A DNA stretch of 64,000 nt from Asanoa ishikariensis (lineage in GTDB: Bacteria; Actinomycetota; Actinomycetes; Mycobacteriales; Micromonosporaceae), in NCBI RefSeq assembly GCF_900107455.1, contig NZ_FNQB01000002.1, positions 992,001 to 1,056,000 of the forward strand, given 5' to 3'. Shown here in pieces: positions 42,741 through 51,282 of this stretch. Each line of letters opens with the position of its first letter. Position 1 is the stretch's first letter. A program made the translations under genes and the position numbers. Below the pieces are notes generated by a model. That model was not told where the DNA came from, searched no databases, and saw only the letters and a program-made list of their open reading frames with translations.

Positions 42741-42971
42741 GTGACCACTCCGCCGCAGCGCGGCAGCACGGAGCAGACCGAGTCAATCGAGACGACCGAC
42801 CCGTCCACGGGCTCGGACTCCGACTCGGGGGTCCAGCCTCCGGGCGACTACCAGGCACGGCACCGTTGGCCATCGCCCTGGTGGCTGGTCGTGGCGGTGC
42901 TGTTCCTCGTTCTCCTTGGTGTGCGGATCGCGCTGGTCCAGAACGGGTGGCTGTTCGGAGCGGGCGGCTGA
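42741..42971 (+). CDS. N-terminal, membrane-anchor piece of a frameshifted gene
   Basis: 76 residues from GTG 42741: a Ser/Thr/Asp-rich cytoplasmic 45 residues, then one helix 'WWLVVAVLFLVLLGVRIALV' and 'QNGWLFGAGG', ending at TGA. The coding continues in another frame (next entry), so this is most likely the anchor of a larger exported protein and not a separate small gene. Confidence 0.55.
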   Translation: MTTPPQRGSTEQTESIETTDPSTGSDSDSGVQPPGDYQARHRWPSPWWLVVAVLFLVLLGVRIALVQNGWLFGAGG

Positions 42972-43808
42972 GCCCAGCCGCGTGCGTCGGTGCTCCGGTG
43001 TATGGCTGGGAGTACTACGGCGTCACGACCGGTCCGATCGGAAACTACGCCCGCAGCGGGCCAGGTCTGTCGTTCCCACAGACGGATCGGTTCGACAGCG
43101 GATGCACCCTCGGCTTCGTCGGGTACTGCCTGGGCGACCCCCGTCGAGGAGGCTTACACCAAGTGGCTCGAGACGCGCTGGCTGCTCGTCGGTCGGCACA
43201 CCGAGGAGCCCGCCCGCACCGGGGCGCGCCTGCTGTCGCGGGAGACCCCGGAGCAACGGTTCGTGAGCCACTCGTACGTCGCGCCCAAGAGCCCGGAAGG
43301 AAAGCTGGAGTACCTCGGCGCCGAAGCGTGTAAGGACGGCCGGCCCGCTCCCGGCACCGTGTCGATGACCGCTCCGGTCGGCGAGACCGGTGTCACCTTC
43401 AGTCTCCAGGTCGACCACGCGGAACGGGTCGGCGTCGCGATCGCCTTGCCCCGCCACCAACTGCGTCGGGGCAGCGCCATTCGCCGCGTCTATTCGGAGC
43501 CGACCGACGCGGCAGGCAAGGCCGAGGTCACCTGGCGGTATCCGTTGACGGTGGCCCAACTCGCCGCGAACCGTGCGCGACCCGCCTCGGTCGTCGCGCT
43601 GGCCGTCGCGTGTCTCGGCCCGGTCGCCCCGGCGGACAGCGACACCGCCGCGGTGCTTGGTTTCGAGGTCGCACCGGACGGCAGTGTGCGGCCGGGACCC
43701 GCACCGCCGCTCGACGTCGCTCTGCGCGACAAGCTCCGGCGTGCCGCCTGCGACAGTGAGGCGCAACCGGGCGCCGCGCCGTCCCCATCCGCGTCGCCGT
43801 CTCCCTGA
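42959..43808 (+). pseudogene. Extracytoplasmic part of the same gene, reached by two compensating frameshifts
   Basis: From about 42959 to 43138 the protein-like frame is shifted by -1 ('VYGWEYYGVTTGPIGNYARS' and 'DRFDSGCTLGFVGYCLGDP'). At a run of five C (43138-43142) it returns by +1 to the first frame, reading 'PVEEAYTKWLETRWLLVG' to 'SPSASPSP' at 43808. Third-position G+C is high in each chosen segment. A -1 and a +1 change restore one protein of about 355 residues with a single N-terminal helix. The cause may be sequencing error, a decaying gene or recoding. I do not recognise the family. Confidence 0.6.
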
Positions 43809-43822
43809 CGCGTGGAACGGCG

Positions 43823-44479
43823 TCAGTCGGCGCGGAGGGCCTCGCCGGCGATCTCGATGTGCACCGTCTTGCCGACCAGGACGCCGCCGCTTTCGAGGGC
43901 TACGTTCCACAGCAGGCCGTAGTCCTCGCGTTCGATCTCGGCGCTCGCGCTGAAACCGAAGATGTCCTGGCCGTACGGGTCGCGACGGGCGCCGCCCCAC
44001 TCGACGCGCAGGTCGACCGAGCGGGTCACGTCGCGGACCGTGAGCTGGCCGTGCAGGGTGAAGCGGACCGGTCCCGGTGTCGGCTCGGGGCCGGTGACCC
44101 GCCGGTTGAGCTTGTTGTTGCGGAGCCTGGCCCACAGGAAGATCGGGTCGTCGGCGCCCTTCCAGGACATGCCGGTGCTGCGGTAGCGCATCAGGGGGAA
44201 GCGTTCGACGTCGAGGAAGTCGGGGCCACGCAGGTGGGTGTCCCGGTCCGCGTTGTGCGTGGTCAGACTGCCCGTGTTGATGATCGCGGTCACCGATGAC
44301 GCCAGCGGATCCTCGCCGACCACGATCTGCGCGTTGGCTTCGCGGAACTCGCCCCGGACCGGGCTGACCATCATGTGCCGCGCGAGGAAGCCCACGCGCT
44401 TGTGCGCTTGGTCCAGTTTGTAGACACCAGCACTCGGGATGGACATGCCTTCCCAGGTTCTGGTCGCAGATGTGGACAC
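43823..44479 (-). CDS. YceI-family protein
   Basis: 218 residues without a signal peptide. The lipocalin-like YceI fold is shown by 'YKLDQAHKRVGFLARHMM', 'SPVRGEFREANAQIVVGED', 'HLRGPDFLDVERFPLMRYRS' and 'VTRSVDLRVEWGG'. YceI proteins bind polyprenoid or other amphiphilic molecules; some are stress-induced. GTG at 44479 is used (GGAG 11 nt upstream), and ATG at 44446 is an alternative. Confidence 0.87.
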   Translation of the reverse strand: MSTSATRTWEGMSIPSAGVYKLDQAHKRVGFLARHMMVSPVRGEFREANAQIVVGEDPLASSVTAIINTGSLTTHNADRDTHLRGPDFLDVERFPLMRYRSTGMSWKGADDPIFLWARLRNNKLNRRVTGPEPTPGPVRFTLHGQLTVRDVTRSVDLRVEWGGARRDPYGQDIFGFSASAEIEREDYGLLWNVALESGGVLVGKTVHIEIAGEALRAD

Positions 44480-44576
44480 GGTTTTACGAGCTCCCCCCAG
44501 ATCGACCCAACCAGAATAAGGACGCCTGGCTGGAGGTCGGGGTTCGCTGACGGCAACGTGTCAGTGGACACAGACA

Positions 44577-44611
44577 AGCGCGCCACCCCTGGTAGTGAGG
44601 GGTGGCGCGCT
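44577..44611 (-). terminator. Terminator after the LPXTG protein gene
   Basis: Fourteen-bp perfect stem (44577-44590 with 44598-44611) with 7-nt loop, 22 nt beyond the stop of the gene at 44633. Confidence 0.8.
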
Positions 44612-44632
44612 GTGTCGACTAACTAGTCAGCC

Positions 44633-45700
44633 TCAGGCGGTGAAGCGGAGGCGACGACGACGGGCGACGTAGAACACGGCGCCGCCGAGGACCAGCAGGC
44701 CGCCCGCGCTGCCGGCGATGGCACCGGTGTTGGCGCCGGTCAACGGCAGGGTCGGGGTGTCCTCGTCGCAGCCTTCCGGCTTCGTCCAGGCGATCGGGTC
44801 GAGGTCCTCGCCACCGATGCTCGGCGTGACGGTCAGGCCGTCGGAGGCCGGGAAGGTGACCGTCGCGGTCTTGCCCTTCTCCACCTTCATGGTCTGCGGC
44901 TCGCCGGTGCTGGGGGTGAACACGACCTCGAACTCGAGGCCCTCCGGCGGGTTCGTGACCGAGATGCTCAGGTCGTCACAGGTCTGGTCGACGGCGACCT
45001 CGGGCTCGCAGCCGCCTTCCGGACCCTCCCACGTGTGCTCGCCGATCACCTTGTCGCGGCTCGTGACCACGACCTTGACGGGCGTCTCGTCCTCACTGGC
45101 CGGCACCACGAACGGCTCGGAGGACTTGCCGATCTCGACGATGCCCTTGGTGATCTCCTTGTCGCCGACCAGCACCTTGTAGCGCAGGCGACCGGTCGCC
45201 TCGCTGCCGTTGGACACCACCACAGTGACCTGACCGGCGCAGTCGTCGGTGAACGCCACCGCCGGCTTCGAGGTCCGGCAGCCGCCCTTGGGGATGTTGA
45301 CGGTCGCGCCCCTGGTCGCCGAGTGGTCCTTGCGGCCGCGCTTCCAGTGCGCCTCGACGCTCAGCGAAGCCTTGGTCACGTTGGCGTCGAGCGTCTGGGT
45401 GGCCTTGAGCAGGCTGGCGTCACCAGCGAACGCCGGCAGGGTCGCGCCGGCCTTGATGGTGTCGCTCTCGAAGGTCGGGTCGAAGGTCGCGCTGACGATG
45501 TCGCCGGCGAGGTCCTGCTCGCTGTTGGCGACCTCCCACGCGACCTGCCACTTGCCGTCGACGCACGTCGCGGTGCCTGAGACCTCAGGGTGGTGGGCGC
45601 TGGCCGGGGCCTGGCCGAGGACGACCGCCGCGGCGAGGCCGACGACGGCGGCCCCTGCGACGGCGAGCGGTCGCCGCACTGTGGATGGGATGTGGAACAC
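44633..45700 (-). CDS. Sortase-anchored surface protein (LPXTG type)
   Basis: 355 residues. A signal peptide covers about 1-37, with a hydrophobic core 'LAVAGAAVVGLAAAVVLG' and an Ala-Ser-Ala cleavage site. The mature part holds repeated beta domains with paired cysteines. The C-terminus is a sorting signal: LPLTG (about 322-326), hydrophobic 'GGLLVLGGAVFYVA', then RRRRLRF. A sortase should link it to the wall; none is in this window. GTG at 45700 is set by CAGGAGT, spacing 5. Confidence 0.87.
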   Translation of the reverse strand: MFHIPSTVRRPLAVAGAAVVGLAAAVVLGQAPASAHHPEVSGTATCVDGKWQVAWEVANSEQDLAGDIVSATFDPTFESDTIKAGATLPAFAGDASLLKATQTLDANVTKASLSVEAHWKRGRKDHSATRGATVNIPKGGCRTSKPAVAFTDDCAGQVTVVVSNGSEATGRLRYKVLVGDKEITKGIVEIGKSSEPFVVPASEDETPVKVVVTSRDKVIGEHTWEGPEGGCEPEVAVDQTCDDLSISVTNPPEGLEFEVVFTPSTGEPQTMKVEKGKTATVTFPASDGLTVTPSIGGEDLDPIAWTKPEGCDEDTPTLPLTGANTGAIAGSAGGLLVLGGAVFYVARRRRLRFTA

Positions 45701-45994
45701 GCGTACTCCTGACAGGTGGGGGCTTGCAGGCAGGGTCAAGGCACCCGCGGCCACCGTCGACATAGGTCGGTCGTGGCACGGTTCGAGGCCTCACACGTTT
45801 CGCGTCGGCTGGGCGGCAGCCGGCACAGGCGGAGACCTTAGCGGTTTCTAAAACGGACACGCCGTTATCAGCTGGACCTAAGGATGGTGATATCGATTCG
45901 TGACCGTTGATATACGACACGTCACTTTTCGATCCCCGAAAGTCGCGGTGCGGGACGCGGTGCCTCCCCGACCGGACGAGTAGCCTGCACGGTT
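45701..45994. other. Divergent intergenic region, relatively A+T-rich
   Basis: No gene. The stretch 45840-45945 is unusually A+T-rich for the window and holds two TGATAT words and a GTGAC/GTCAC pair at 45900-45926. It carries the promoters of the surface protein (minus) and of rsmD (TAGCCT at 45981-45986, plus). Confidence 0.45.
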
Positions 45995-46012
45995 ATGGGC
46001 AGGCAGTCATGA
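45995..46012 (+). CDS. Possible five-codon upstream ORF of rsmD
   Basis: ATG to TGA encoding MGRQS. Its TGA overlaps the rsmD ATG (ATGA). It begins 8 nt after a TAGCCT box (45981-45986), so it would be the first start codon of the transcript and could feed ribosomes to rsmD, which has only a weak site of its own. Confidence 0.3.
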   Translation: MGRQS

Positions 46013-46572
46013 CCCGCATCGTCGCGGGCACGCTGGGCGGGCGCCGGCTGGCGGCACCGCCTGGCGAGGGCACCCGGCCCACCTCTGACCGGGTACGCGA
46101 GGCATTGTTCAGCAGCATCGACTCGATGGTCGACCTCGACGGCGCCCGGTTCGCCGACCTCTACGCGGGCTCGGGCGCGGTCGGGCTCGAGGCGCTGTCG
46201 CGGGGTGCCGCCCACGTCCTGCTGGTCGAGTCCGACGGCCGGGCGGCGCGCACGATCCAGGTCAACCTGACCACGCTGCGCGCCGAGCCCGCCGCGCGAC
46301 TGGTCGTCGACCGGGTCGCCACGGTCCTCGGCCGCGGGCCCGATGGCGAGCCCTACGACGTGGTGTTCGCCGACCCTCCGTACGCGGTGACCGACGAGGA
46401 GATCGCCGAGACGGCGACCGCGCTGGTCGGCGGCGGCTGGCTGGCCCCGGACGCCCTGGTGATTTTCGAGCGCTCCTCGCGGAGCGGGCCGCCGCCGCAG
46501 GTGGAGGGGGTCACGTCGGTGCGCAGTCGACGTTATGGGGAGACGACGCTTTGGTACGGTCGCCGATCATGA
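46009..46572 (+). CDS. rsmD: 16S rRNA (guanine966-N2)-methyltransferase
   Basis: 187 residues. 'GGRRLAAPPGEGTRPTSDRV' is the family opening. The SAM site is 'DLYAGSGAVGLEALSRGA' and the catalytic motif 'VVFADPPYAV' (DPPY). It methylates G966 of 16S rRNA. The stop overlaps the coaD start (ATGA). Confidence 0.95.
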   Translation: MTRIVAGTLGGRRLAAPPGEGTRPTSDRVREALFSSIDSMVDLDGARFADLYAGSGAVGLEALSRGAAHVLLVESDGRAARTIQVNLTTLRAEPAARLVVDRVATVLGRGPDGEPYDVVFADPPYAVTDEEIAETATALVGGGWLAPDALVIFERSSRSGPPPQVEGVTSVRSRRYGETTLWYGRRS

Positions 46573-47057
46573 GGCGTGCGGTGTGTCCCGGATCGTTCGA
46601 CCCGGTCACCAATGGTCACTTGGACATCATCGGCCGGGCGAGCCGGCTGTTCGACGAGGTGATCGTCGGCGTGTTGATCAACCAGTCGAAGACCGGGTTG
46701 TTCACCGTCGACGAGCGCATCGAGATGCTCCGCGAGGCGACCAGCGGTTACGGAAACGTCCGGATCGAGTCGTTCCAGGGTCTGCTGGTCGATTTCTGTC
46801 GGACGGTGCAGGCGGCCGTCGTGGTCAAGGGCCTGCGGGCGGTCAGCGACTTCGACTACGAGCTCAAGATGGCGCAGATGAACATCGGGCTCGCCGGGGT
46901 GGAGACCCTGTTCATGCCGACCAACCCGCTCTACTCGTTCCTTTCGTCGAGCCTCGTCAAAGAGGTGGCGAAATGGGGCGGTGACGTGTCCGCGCACGTG
47001 CCCGACCACGTCCTGGACGCTCTGCGCGACCGACTCGCCGCCAACGGGGTCCGCTGA
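46569..47057 (+). CDS. coaD: Phosphopantetheine adenylyltransferase
   Basis: 162 residues, normal length. 'CPGSFDPVTNGHLDIIGRAS' contains the TxGH nucleotide motif, and 'TNPLYSFLSSSLVKEVAKWG' is the C-terminal ISSxxxR-like region. It makes dephospho-CoA from ATP and phosphopantetheine. ATG at 46569 overlaps the rsmD stop. Confidence 0.96.
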   Translation: MRRAVCPGSFDPVTNGHLDIIGRASRLFDEVIVGVLINQSKTGLFTVDERIEMLREATSGYGNVRIESFQGLLVDFCRTVQAAVVVKGLRAVSDFDYELKMAQMNIGLAGVETLFMPTNPLYSFLSSSLVKEVAKWGGDVSAHVPDHVLDALRDRLAANGVR

Positions 47058-47217
47058 CCTACCGGTCGACCGATCGTCGTGGTTCGATACCTGGTGCGTA
47101 GGCCCCTCGATACATAGGGCGACGCGCCGATCCGGAATGGGCACGGTGTCGCCTCCGGGCCGCATCATGGATGGAGCAGCCGTCCGGCCGCCGGCCGAAA
47201 GATGACAGGAGAGTGCG

Positions 47218-47715
47218 GTGGATCCGTTCGAGCAGATCGACGAGATCATCGCGATTGTGGAGCACGCGCGTGCGGTCCCGATGTCGCGAAACAGCGCCAT
47301 GGTCGATCGCGGTCCCATGATCGCCAAGCTTGACGAGCTCCGCGCCGACCTGCCCAGCGAGCTGCGGCGGGCGGCCGCGCTCCTCGACGAGCGCGACAAG
47401 ATCATGGACGCCGGCAAGCGTGAGGCCGACCGGATCATCAGCGAAGGCGAGGCCGAGCACGCCCGGCTGGTGTCGGTCAACGAGATCACCGTCAGCGCCG
47501 AGCACGAGGGCGCCCGGATAATCTCCGAGGCCCGGGCCGAGGCGCAGCGGCTGCGGGAAGAGGTCGACGACTACGTCGACACCGCGCTGGCCAACTTCGA
47601 GCAGTTCCTGACCCGCGCGCTAGCCTCGATCGAGCGAGGGCGCGACAAGATGCACGCGCTGCGCGAGATCGGCACCTTTGTCGGCGAGGAAAACGAACGT
47701 CCGCTGCCCTTCTGA
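47218..47715 (+). CDS. sepIVA: SepIVA-like coiled-coil cell-division protein
   Basis: 165 residues. The N-terminal 45 residues ('DPFEQIDEIIAIVEHARAVP') precede an almost continuous coiled coil rich in Glu, Arg and Ala to about residue 150. There is no membrane segment. Size, coil and position between coaD and the DUF177-rnc block match the DivIVA-related SepIVA of mycobacteria (needed for septation), so orthology is likely though based on context. GTG at 47218 follows AGGAGAG. Confidence 0.72.
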   Translation: MDPFEQIDEIIAIVEHARAVPMSRNSAMVDRGPMIAKLDELRADLPSELRRAAALLDERDKIMDAGKREADRIISEGEAEHARLVSVNEITVSAEHEGARIISEARAEAQRLREEVDDYVDTALANFEQFLTRALASIERGRDKMHALREIGTFVGEENERPLPF

Positions 47716-47756
47716 CCGGTTGCCGGCCCGGTTGGCCCTGTCCGGCACGCCTCGGG

Positions 47757-47762
47757 TAACCT
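47757..47762 (+). promoter_or_regulatory. Candidate -10 box of the DUF177-rpmF transcript
   Basis: TAACCT, predicting a transcription start near 47769. This excludes the ATG at 47766 and leaves the ATG at 47796 with a 27-nt leader. Confidence 0.45.
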
Positions 47763-47795
47763 GGCATGTCGGCCTCGCTAGGCCGGAGTCTGACT

Positions 47796-48359
47796 ATGCC
47801 AAAAAACACGCAGAACAACCTCGACCCCCGCGCCCCGCTGGTTCTCGATACTCGAGAACTGCCCCGGCGTCCTGGTGCGCTGCGCACCATCGAGCGCGTC
47901 GTCTCGGCACCGTCCGACCTCGGCCTGGAGATGATCGGTGTGCCGGCAGGCGCCGAGTTGGGTCTTGATCTGCGACTCGAGTCGGTGTCCGAGGGCGTGC
48001 TCGTCTCCGGGACGGTCCATGTCCCGGTCACCGGCGAGTGCGGCCGCTGCCTGCGCCCGATCAGCGACTCGGTGGAAGTCCCGATCCAGGAGCTGTTCGC
48101 CTACCAGCACAGCACCACGGACGAGACGAGCGACGAGGACGAGATCGGCCGGGTCCAGGGTGATCTGATCGACCTGGAACCGGCGGCACGGGACGCGGTG
48201 GTGCTGGCACTGCCGACCAACCCGGTGTGCCGTGCCGATTGCCCTGGGCTGTGCCCCGAGTGTGGGGGACTGCTCGACGAACTGCCCGCTGATCACAATC
48301 ACGAGCAGGTCGACGCGCGCTGGGCGGCGCTGTCTGAACTTAACCGTGAAGGGAAGTAA
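47796..48359 (+). CDS. DUF177 (YceD) protein, large-subunit rRNA accumulation
   Basis: 187 residues. '[20 protein letters not shown]' and '[14 protein letters not shown]' are the two conserved Cys clusters of the family. YceD homologues support 23S rRNA accumulation and nearly always precede rpmF, as here. ATG at 47796 has GGAG (47785-47788) at spacing 7. Confidence 0.9.
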   Translation: MPKNTQNNLDPRAPLVLDTRELPRRPGALRTIERVVSAPSDLGLEMIGVPAGAELGLDLRLESVSEGVLVSGTVHVPVTGECGRCLRPISDSVEVPIQELFAYQHSTTDETSDEDEIGRVQGDLIDLEPAARDAVVLALPTNPVCRADCPGLCPECGGLLDELPADHNHEQVDARWAALSELNREGK

Positions 48360-48364
48360 CTACC

Positions 48365-48538
48365 GTGGCCGTTCCCAAGCGCAAGATGTCGCGGAGCAAC
48401 ACCCGGTCGCGCCGGGCGCAGTGGAAGACCACGGCGGTCGCGACTGTGGCTTGCCCGCAGTGCAAGTCGCCGAAGCTGCCGCACACCGCGTGCAGTGTCT
48501 GCGGCACCTACAACGGCCGTCAGGTCATCGAGGTCTGA
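48365..48538 (+). CDS. rpmF: 50S ribosomal protein L32
   Basis: 57 residues from GTG 48365, five nucleotides after the DUF177 stop. The opening is [16 protein letters not shown], and the zinc ligands are in '[18 protein letters not shown]' (zinc form intact). It ends at TGA 48536-48538. The upstream GAAGGGAAG is a good ribosome-binding site. Confidence 0.97.
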   Translation: MAVPKRKMSRSNTRSRRAQWKTTAVATVACPQCKSPKLPHTACSVCGTYNGRQVIEV

Positions 48539-48545
48539 TCTCGGC

Positions 48546-49562
48546 GTGACGCACCCGACCCTGGGTCGGGCAGCGTCGGCGCCCGGCGACCCGGTTCCTG
48601 GACGTTCCCCGGAACCGGTCGCCGTGCGGATCGCCGTTGACCTCCTCGGCGGGGACGGAGCTCCCGCCGTCGTGGTTGACGGCGCTCTGCGAGCGTTCGC
48701 GGCTGACCCCGATCTGCACCTGCTGCTCGTCGGCCCCGCTGAGGTGGCCGACGAGTTCATCGCGGCCATTTCGGCCGCCGACCGCCACCGGGTGTCCGTG
48801 CGACCCCTGTGGGGCGCTGTCGGCATGGCCGACCCGCCACAGCGCGGTGGACGCTTCGACACCACCGTCCGCGGTGCCGCCCTGGCCGTCGCCGAGGGTG
48901 CGGCCGACGCGCTCTTCTCCGCCGGAGCGACCGGCGCCATCGTCACCGCGGCCGTACTCAGCCTGGGCCGCTGGCCCGGCATCCGGCGCCCCGCGCTGCT
49001 CGCCACCATCCCCGCCGTCGCCGGCCCGGTGACGCTGCTCGACGTCGGCGGCTCGTTGGAGGCGCGACCGATCACGCTGGCCGGGCACGCCCTGCTCGGA
49101 GCCGCGTACGCCAGCGTCGTGCACGACATCGCCCGTCCGCGGGTCGGCCTGCTCTCCATCGGCACCGAGCCCGGCAAGGGCGACCGTGCCCGGCGGACCG
49201 CCGACCCGATGCTGGCGGATCTCAAGCTCGGCGGCGACGCGCACTACGTCGGCCTGGTCGAGGGCTACGACGTCTCGTCGGGCGAGCGGGCCGATGTCGT
49301 GGTGACCGACGGCTTCAGCGGAAACATCCTGCTCAAAGGCATCGAGGGCGCGTACGCCATGGCCGGCGGACCGCCGCCGGGTGGCGCCGCGCCCCGAGCC
49401 GCCGCACTGCTCGGCGTCGGCGGCACCGTCGTGATCTGTCACGGCGGCGCGACCGGCGACGACATCGCGTCGGGCCTCGCGCTCGCCGCGACCCTGCACC
49501 GAAACCGCGCGATCGCCCGCATCGCGACGGCGCTTGCCGACCTTATCGAGGTGACCACATGA
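48546..49562 (+). CDS. plsX: Phosphate acyltransferase PlsX
   Basis: 338 residues. '[19 protein letters not shown]' opens the fold, with '[19 protein letters not shown]' and '[15 protein letters not shown]' as later motifs. It converts acyl-ACP to acyl-phosphate for lysophosphatidate synthesis. GTG at 48546, 8 nt after rpmF, gives a 26-residue extension; GTG at 48624 would start exactly at the conserved domain. Neither has a strong ribosome-binding site. The stop overlaps the rnc start. Confidence 0.92.
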   Translation: MTHPTLGRAASAPGDPVPGRSPEPVAVRIAVDLLGGDGAPAVVVDGALRAFAADPDLHLLLVGPAEVADEFIAAISAADRHRVSVRPLWGAVGMADPPQRGGRFDTTVRGAALAVAEGAADALFSAGATGAIVTAAVLSLGRWPGIRRPALLATIPAVAGPVTLLDVGGSLEARPITLAGHALLGAAYASVVHDIARPRVGLLSIGTEPGKGDRARRTADPMLADLKLGGDAHYVGLVEGYDVSSGERADVVVTDGFSGNILLKGIEGAYAMAGGPPPGGAAPRAAALLGVGGTVVICHGGATGDDIASGLALAATLHRNRAIARIATALADLIEVTT

Positions 49563-50305
49563 CAAACGACAAGCGGCGGCGACCACCTGTTGCGCAGTTG
49601 GAATCGGCGTTCGGCATCGGGTTCGACGTCGACATGCTGGAACGGGCGTTGACCCACCGGTCCTACGCGTACGAGAACGGCGGGCTGCCGACCAACGAGC
49701 GCCTCGAGTTCCTCGGCGACTCGGTGCTCGGCGTCGTGATCACGACCGCCCTCTTCAACAACCACCCCGACCTGCCCGAGGGTCAGCTCGCCAAGCTGCG
49801 GGCCAGCGTCGTCAACATGCGCGCGCTGGCCGACGTGGCCCGGCGGCTCGGTCCGGGCGGGCTCGGCCAGTACCTCCTGCTCGGCAAGGGTGAGGAGACC
49901 ACCGGCGGGCGTGACAAGAACAGCATCCTGGCCGACACCCTGGAGGCGCTGCTCGGCGCGATCTATCTCCAGTACGGCCTGGACACCGCCGCCGTGGTGA
50001 TCCACCGGCTGTTCGACCCGCTGATGGCGGAGTCCGCCGGCCGGGGTGCCGCGCTGGACTGGAAGACCAGCCTCCAGGAGCTGACCGCGACGCTGAGCCT
50101 CGGCGTCCCGGAGTACCGCATCGACGAGGCCGGCCCCGACCACGCCAAGACCTTCACGGCCTGGGTCGTGGTGGCCGGCAACCGCTACGGCGGCGCCGAC
50201 GGCCGCAGCAAGAAGGAGGCCGAGCAGCGCGCGGCCGAGTCCGCGTGGCGGGAGCTCTCCGTTCGGGTGACGGAGAAGGTGGCCGCGCCCGCCTCGGCCG
50301 AATAG
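49559..50305 (+). CDS. rnc: Ribonuclease III
   Basis: 248 residues. The signature '[16 protein letters not shown]' holds the metal-binding Glu and Asp. The second catalytic site is in '[15 protein letters not shown]'. A double-stranded-RNA-binding domain (about 175-238) ends with '[16 protein letters not shown]'. It processes rRNA and structured mRNAs. ATG at 49559 overlaps the plsX stop. Confidence 0.97.
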   Translation: MTNDKRRRPPVAQLESAFGIGFDVDMLERALTHRSYAYENGGLPTNERLEFLGDSVLGVVITTALFNNHPDLPEGQLAKLRASVVNMRALADVARRLGPGGLGQYLLLGKGEETTGGRDKNSILADTLEALLGAIYLQYGLDTAAVVIHRLFDPLMAESAGRGAALDWKTSLQELTATLSLGVPEYRIDEAGPDHAKTFTAWVVVAGNRYGGADGRSKKEAEQRAAESAWRELSVRVTEKVAAPASAE

Positions 50306-50308
50306 GTT
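50303..50308 (+). promoter_or_regulatory. Candidate -10 box of mutM, overlapping the rnc stop
   Basis: TAGGTT, whose first three bases are the rnc stop codon. The GTG of mutM is 6 nt downstream, so a leaderless mutM mRNA is predicted. Confidence 0.5.
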
Positions 50309-50314
50309 TACCCG

Positions 50315-51175
50315 GTGCCTGAGCTACCCGAGGTCGAGACCGTCCGCAACGGTCTGGAGAAGCACGTCGCCGGCCGGCGGATCGCGTCGGTCGAGGTGCA
50401 CCATCCGCGCTCGGTCCGCCGCCACCTGCCGGGCCCGCTCGACTTCGCCGGCCAGCTCGTCGGCCGCCGGGTCGTCGACGTCCGGCGCCGGGGCAAGTAC
50501 CTGTGGCTCCCGCTGGACAGCGGCGACGCGATCGTCGGCCACCTCGGCATGTCGGGCCAGATGCTGCTCCAGCCCGCCGGCGCCCCGGACGAGACCCACC
50601 TGCGGATCCGCTTCCGGTTCGACGACGGTGACCCGGAGCTGCGCTTCGTCGACCAGCGCACGTTCGGCGGCCTGTCGGTCTCCTCGGGTGGTGCCGACCT
50701 GCCGGACGAGATCGCGCACATCGCCCGCGACCCGATCGACCCGGAGTTCTCCGACGAGGGTTTCGCCGCCGGCCTGCGCCGCCGCCGCACCGAGGTGAAG
50801 CGCGCGCTGCTCGACCAGACGTTGATCTCCGGGGTCGGCAACATCTACGCCGACGAGGCGCTGTGGCGGGCGAGCCTGCACGGCACCCGACCCACCGACC
50901 GGCTGACCAGGCCGGCCGCGTTGCGCCTGCTGGGCCACGTCCGCGACGTGCTCGAAGAGGCGATCCGCGCGGGCGGCACCAGCTTCGACGCGCTCTACGT
51001 CGACGTCAACGGCGAGAGCGGATATTTCGAGCGGGGCCTGAACGCGTACGGCCGGGAGGGCCTGCCCTGCAACCGGTGCGGCGCGCCGATGCGCCGAGAG
51101 GCGTTCATGAACCGCTCGTCGTTCTCGTGCCCGAAGTGCCAGCCGCGGCCACGGACGGTCGTCCCGAGCCGCTGA
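50315..51175 (+). CDS. mutM: Formamidopyrimidine-DNA glycosylase
   Basis: 286 residues. '[14 protein letters not shown]' places the catalytic Pro and Glu right after the start Met. The helix-two-turn-helix is in '[19 protein letters not shown]'. The zinc finger is '[11 protein letters not shown]' with 'CPKCQPRPR'. It removes 8-oxoguanine. No ribosome-binding site precedes the GTG, in line with leaderless translation. Confidence 0.96.
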   Translation: MPELPEVETVRNGLEKHVAGRRIASVEVHHPRSVRRHLPGPLDFAGQLVGRRVVDVRRRGKYLWLPLDSGDAIVGHLGMSGQMLLQPAGAPDETHLRIRFRFDDGDPELRFVDQRTFGGLSVSSGGADLPDEIAHIARDPIDPEFSDEGFAAGLRRRRTEVKRALLDQTLISGVGNIYADEALWRASLHGTRPTDRLTRPAALRLLGHVRDVLEEAIRAGGTSFDALYVDVNGESGYFERGLNAYGREGLPCNRCGAPMRREAFMNRSSFSCPKCQPRPRTVVPSR

Positions 51176-51282
51176 ACCGGCGTTTTCCGGCATCTCCGCA
51201 TTGGTCCCGCTTGATCCACCACGGGTGGCGGGAAGATCAACAAGCGGGTACGTTCCTGCGGGCCATCGAGCCCAGAAGGAGC

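Noticed and set aside
42990-43135. Frame-0 reading between the stop at 42971 and the C run as a true N-terminus
   Set aside because: Its codons have poor third-position G+C and the peptide looks random, while the -1 frame over the same bases looks like real protein.
47766-47795. Earlier ATG start for the DUF177 protein
   Set aside because: It lies only 3 nt after the TAACCT box, hence upstream of the predicted transcript start, and it has no ribosome-binding site.
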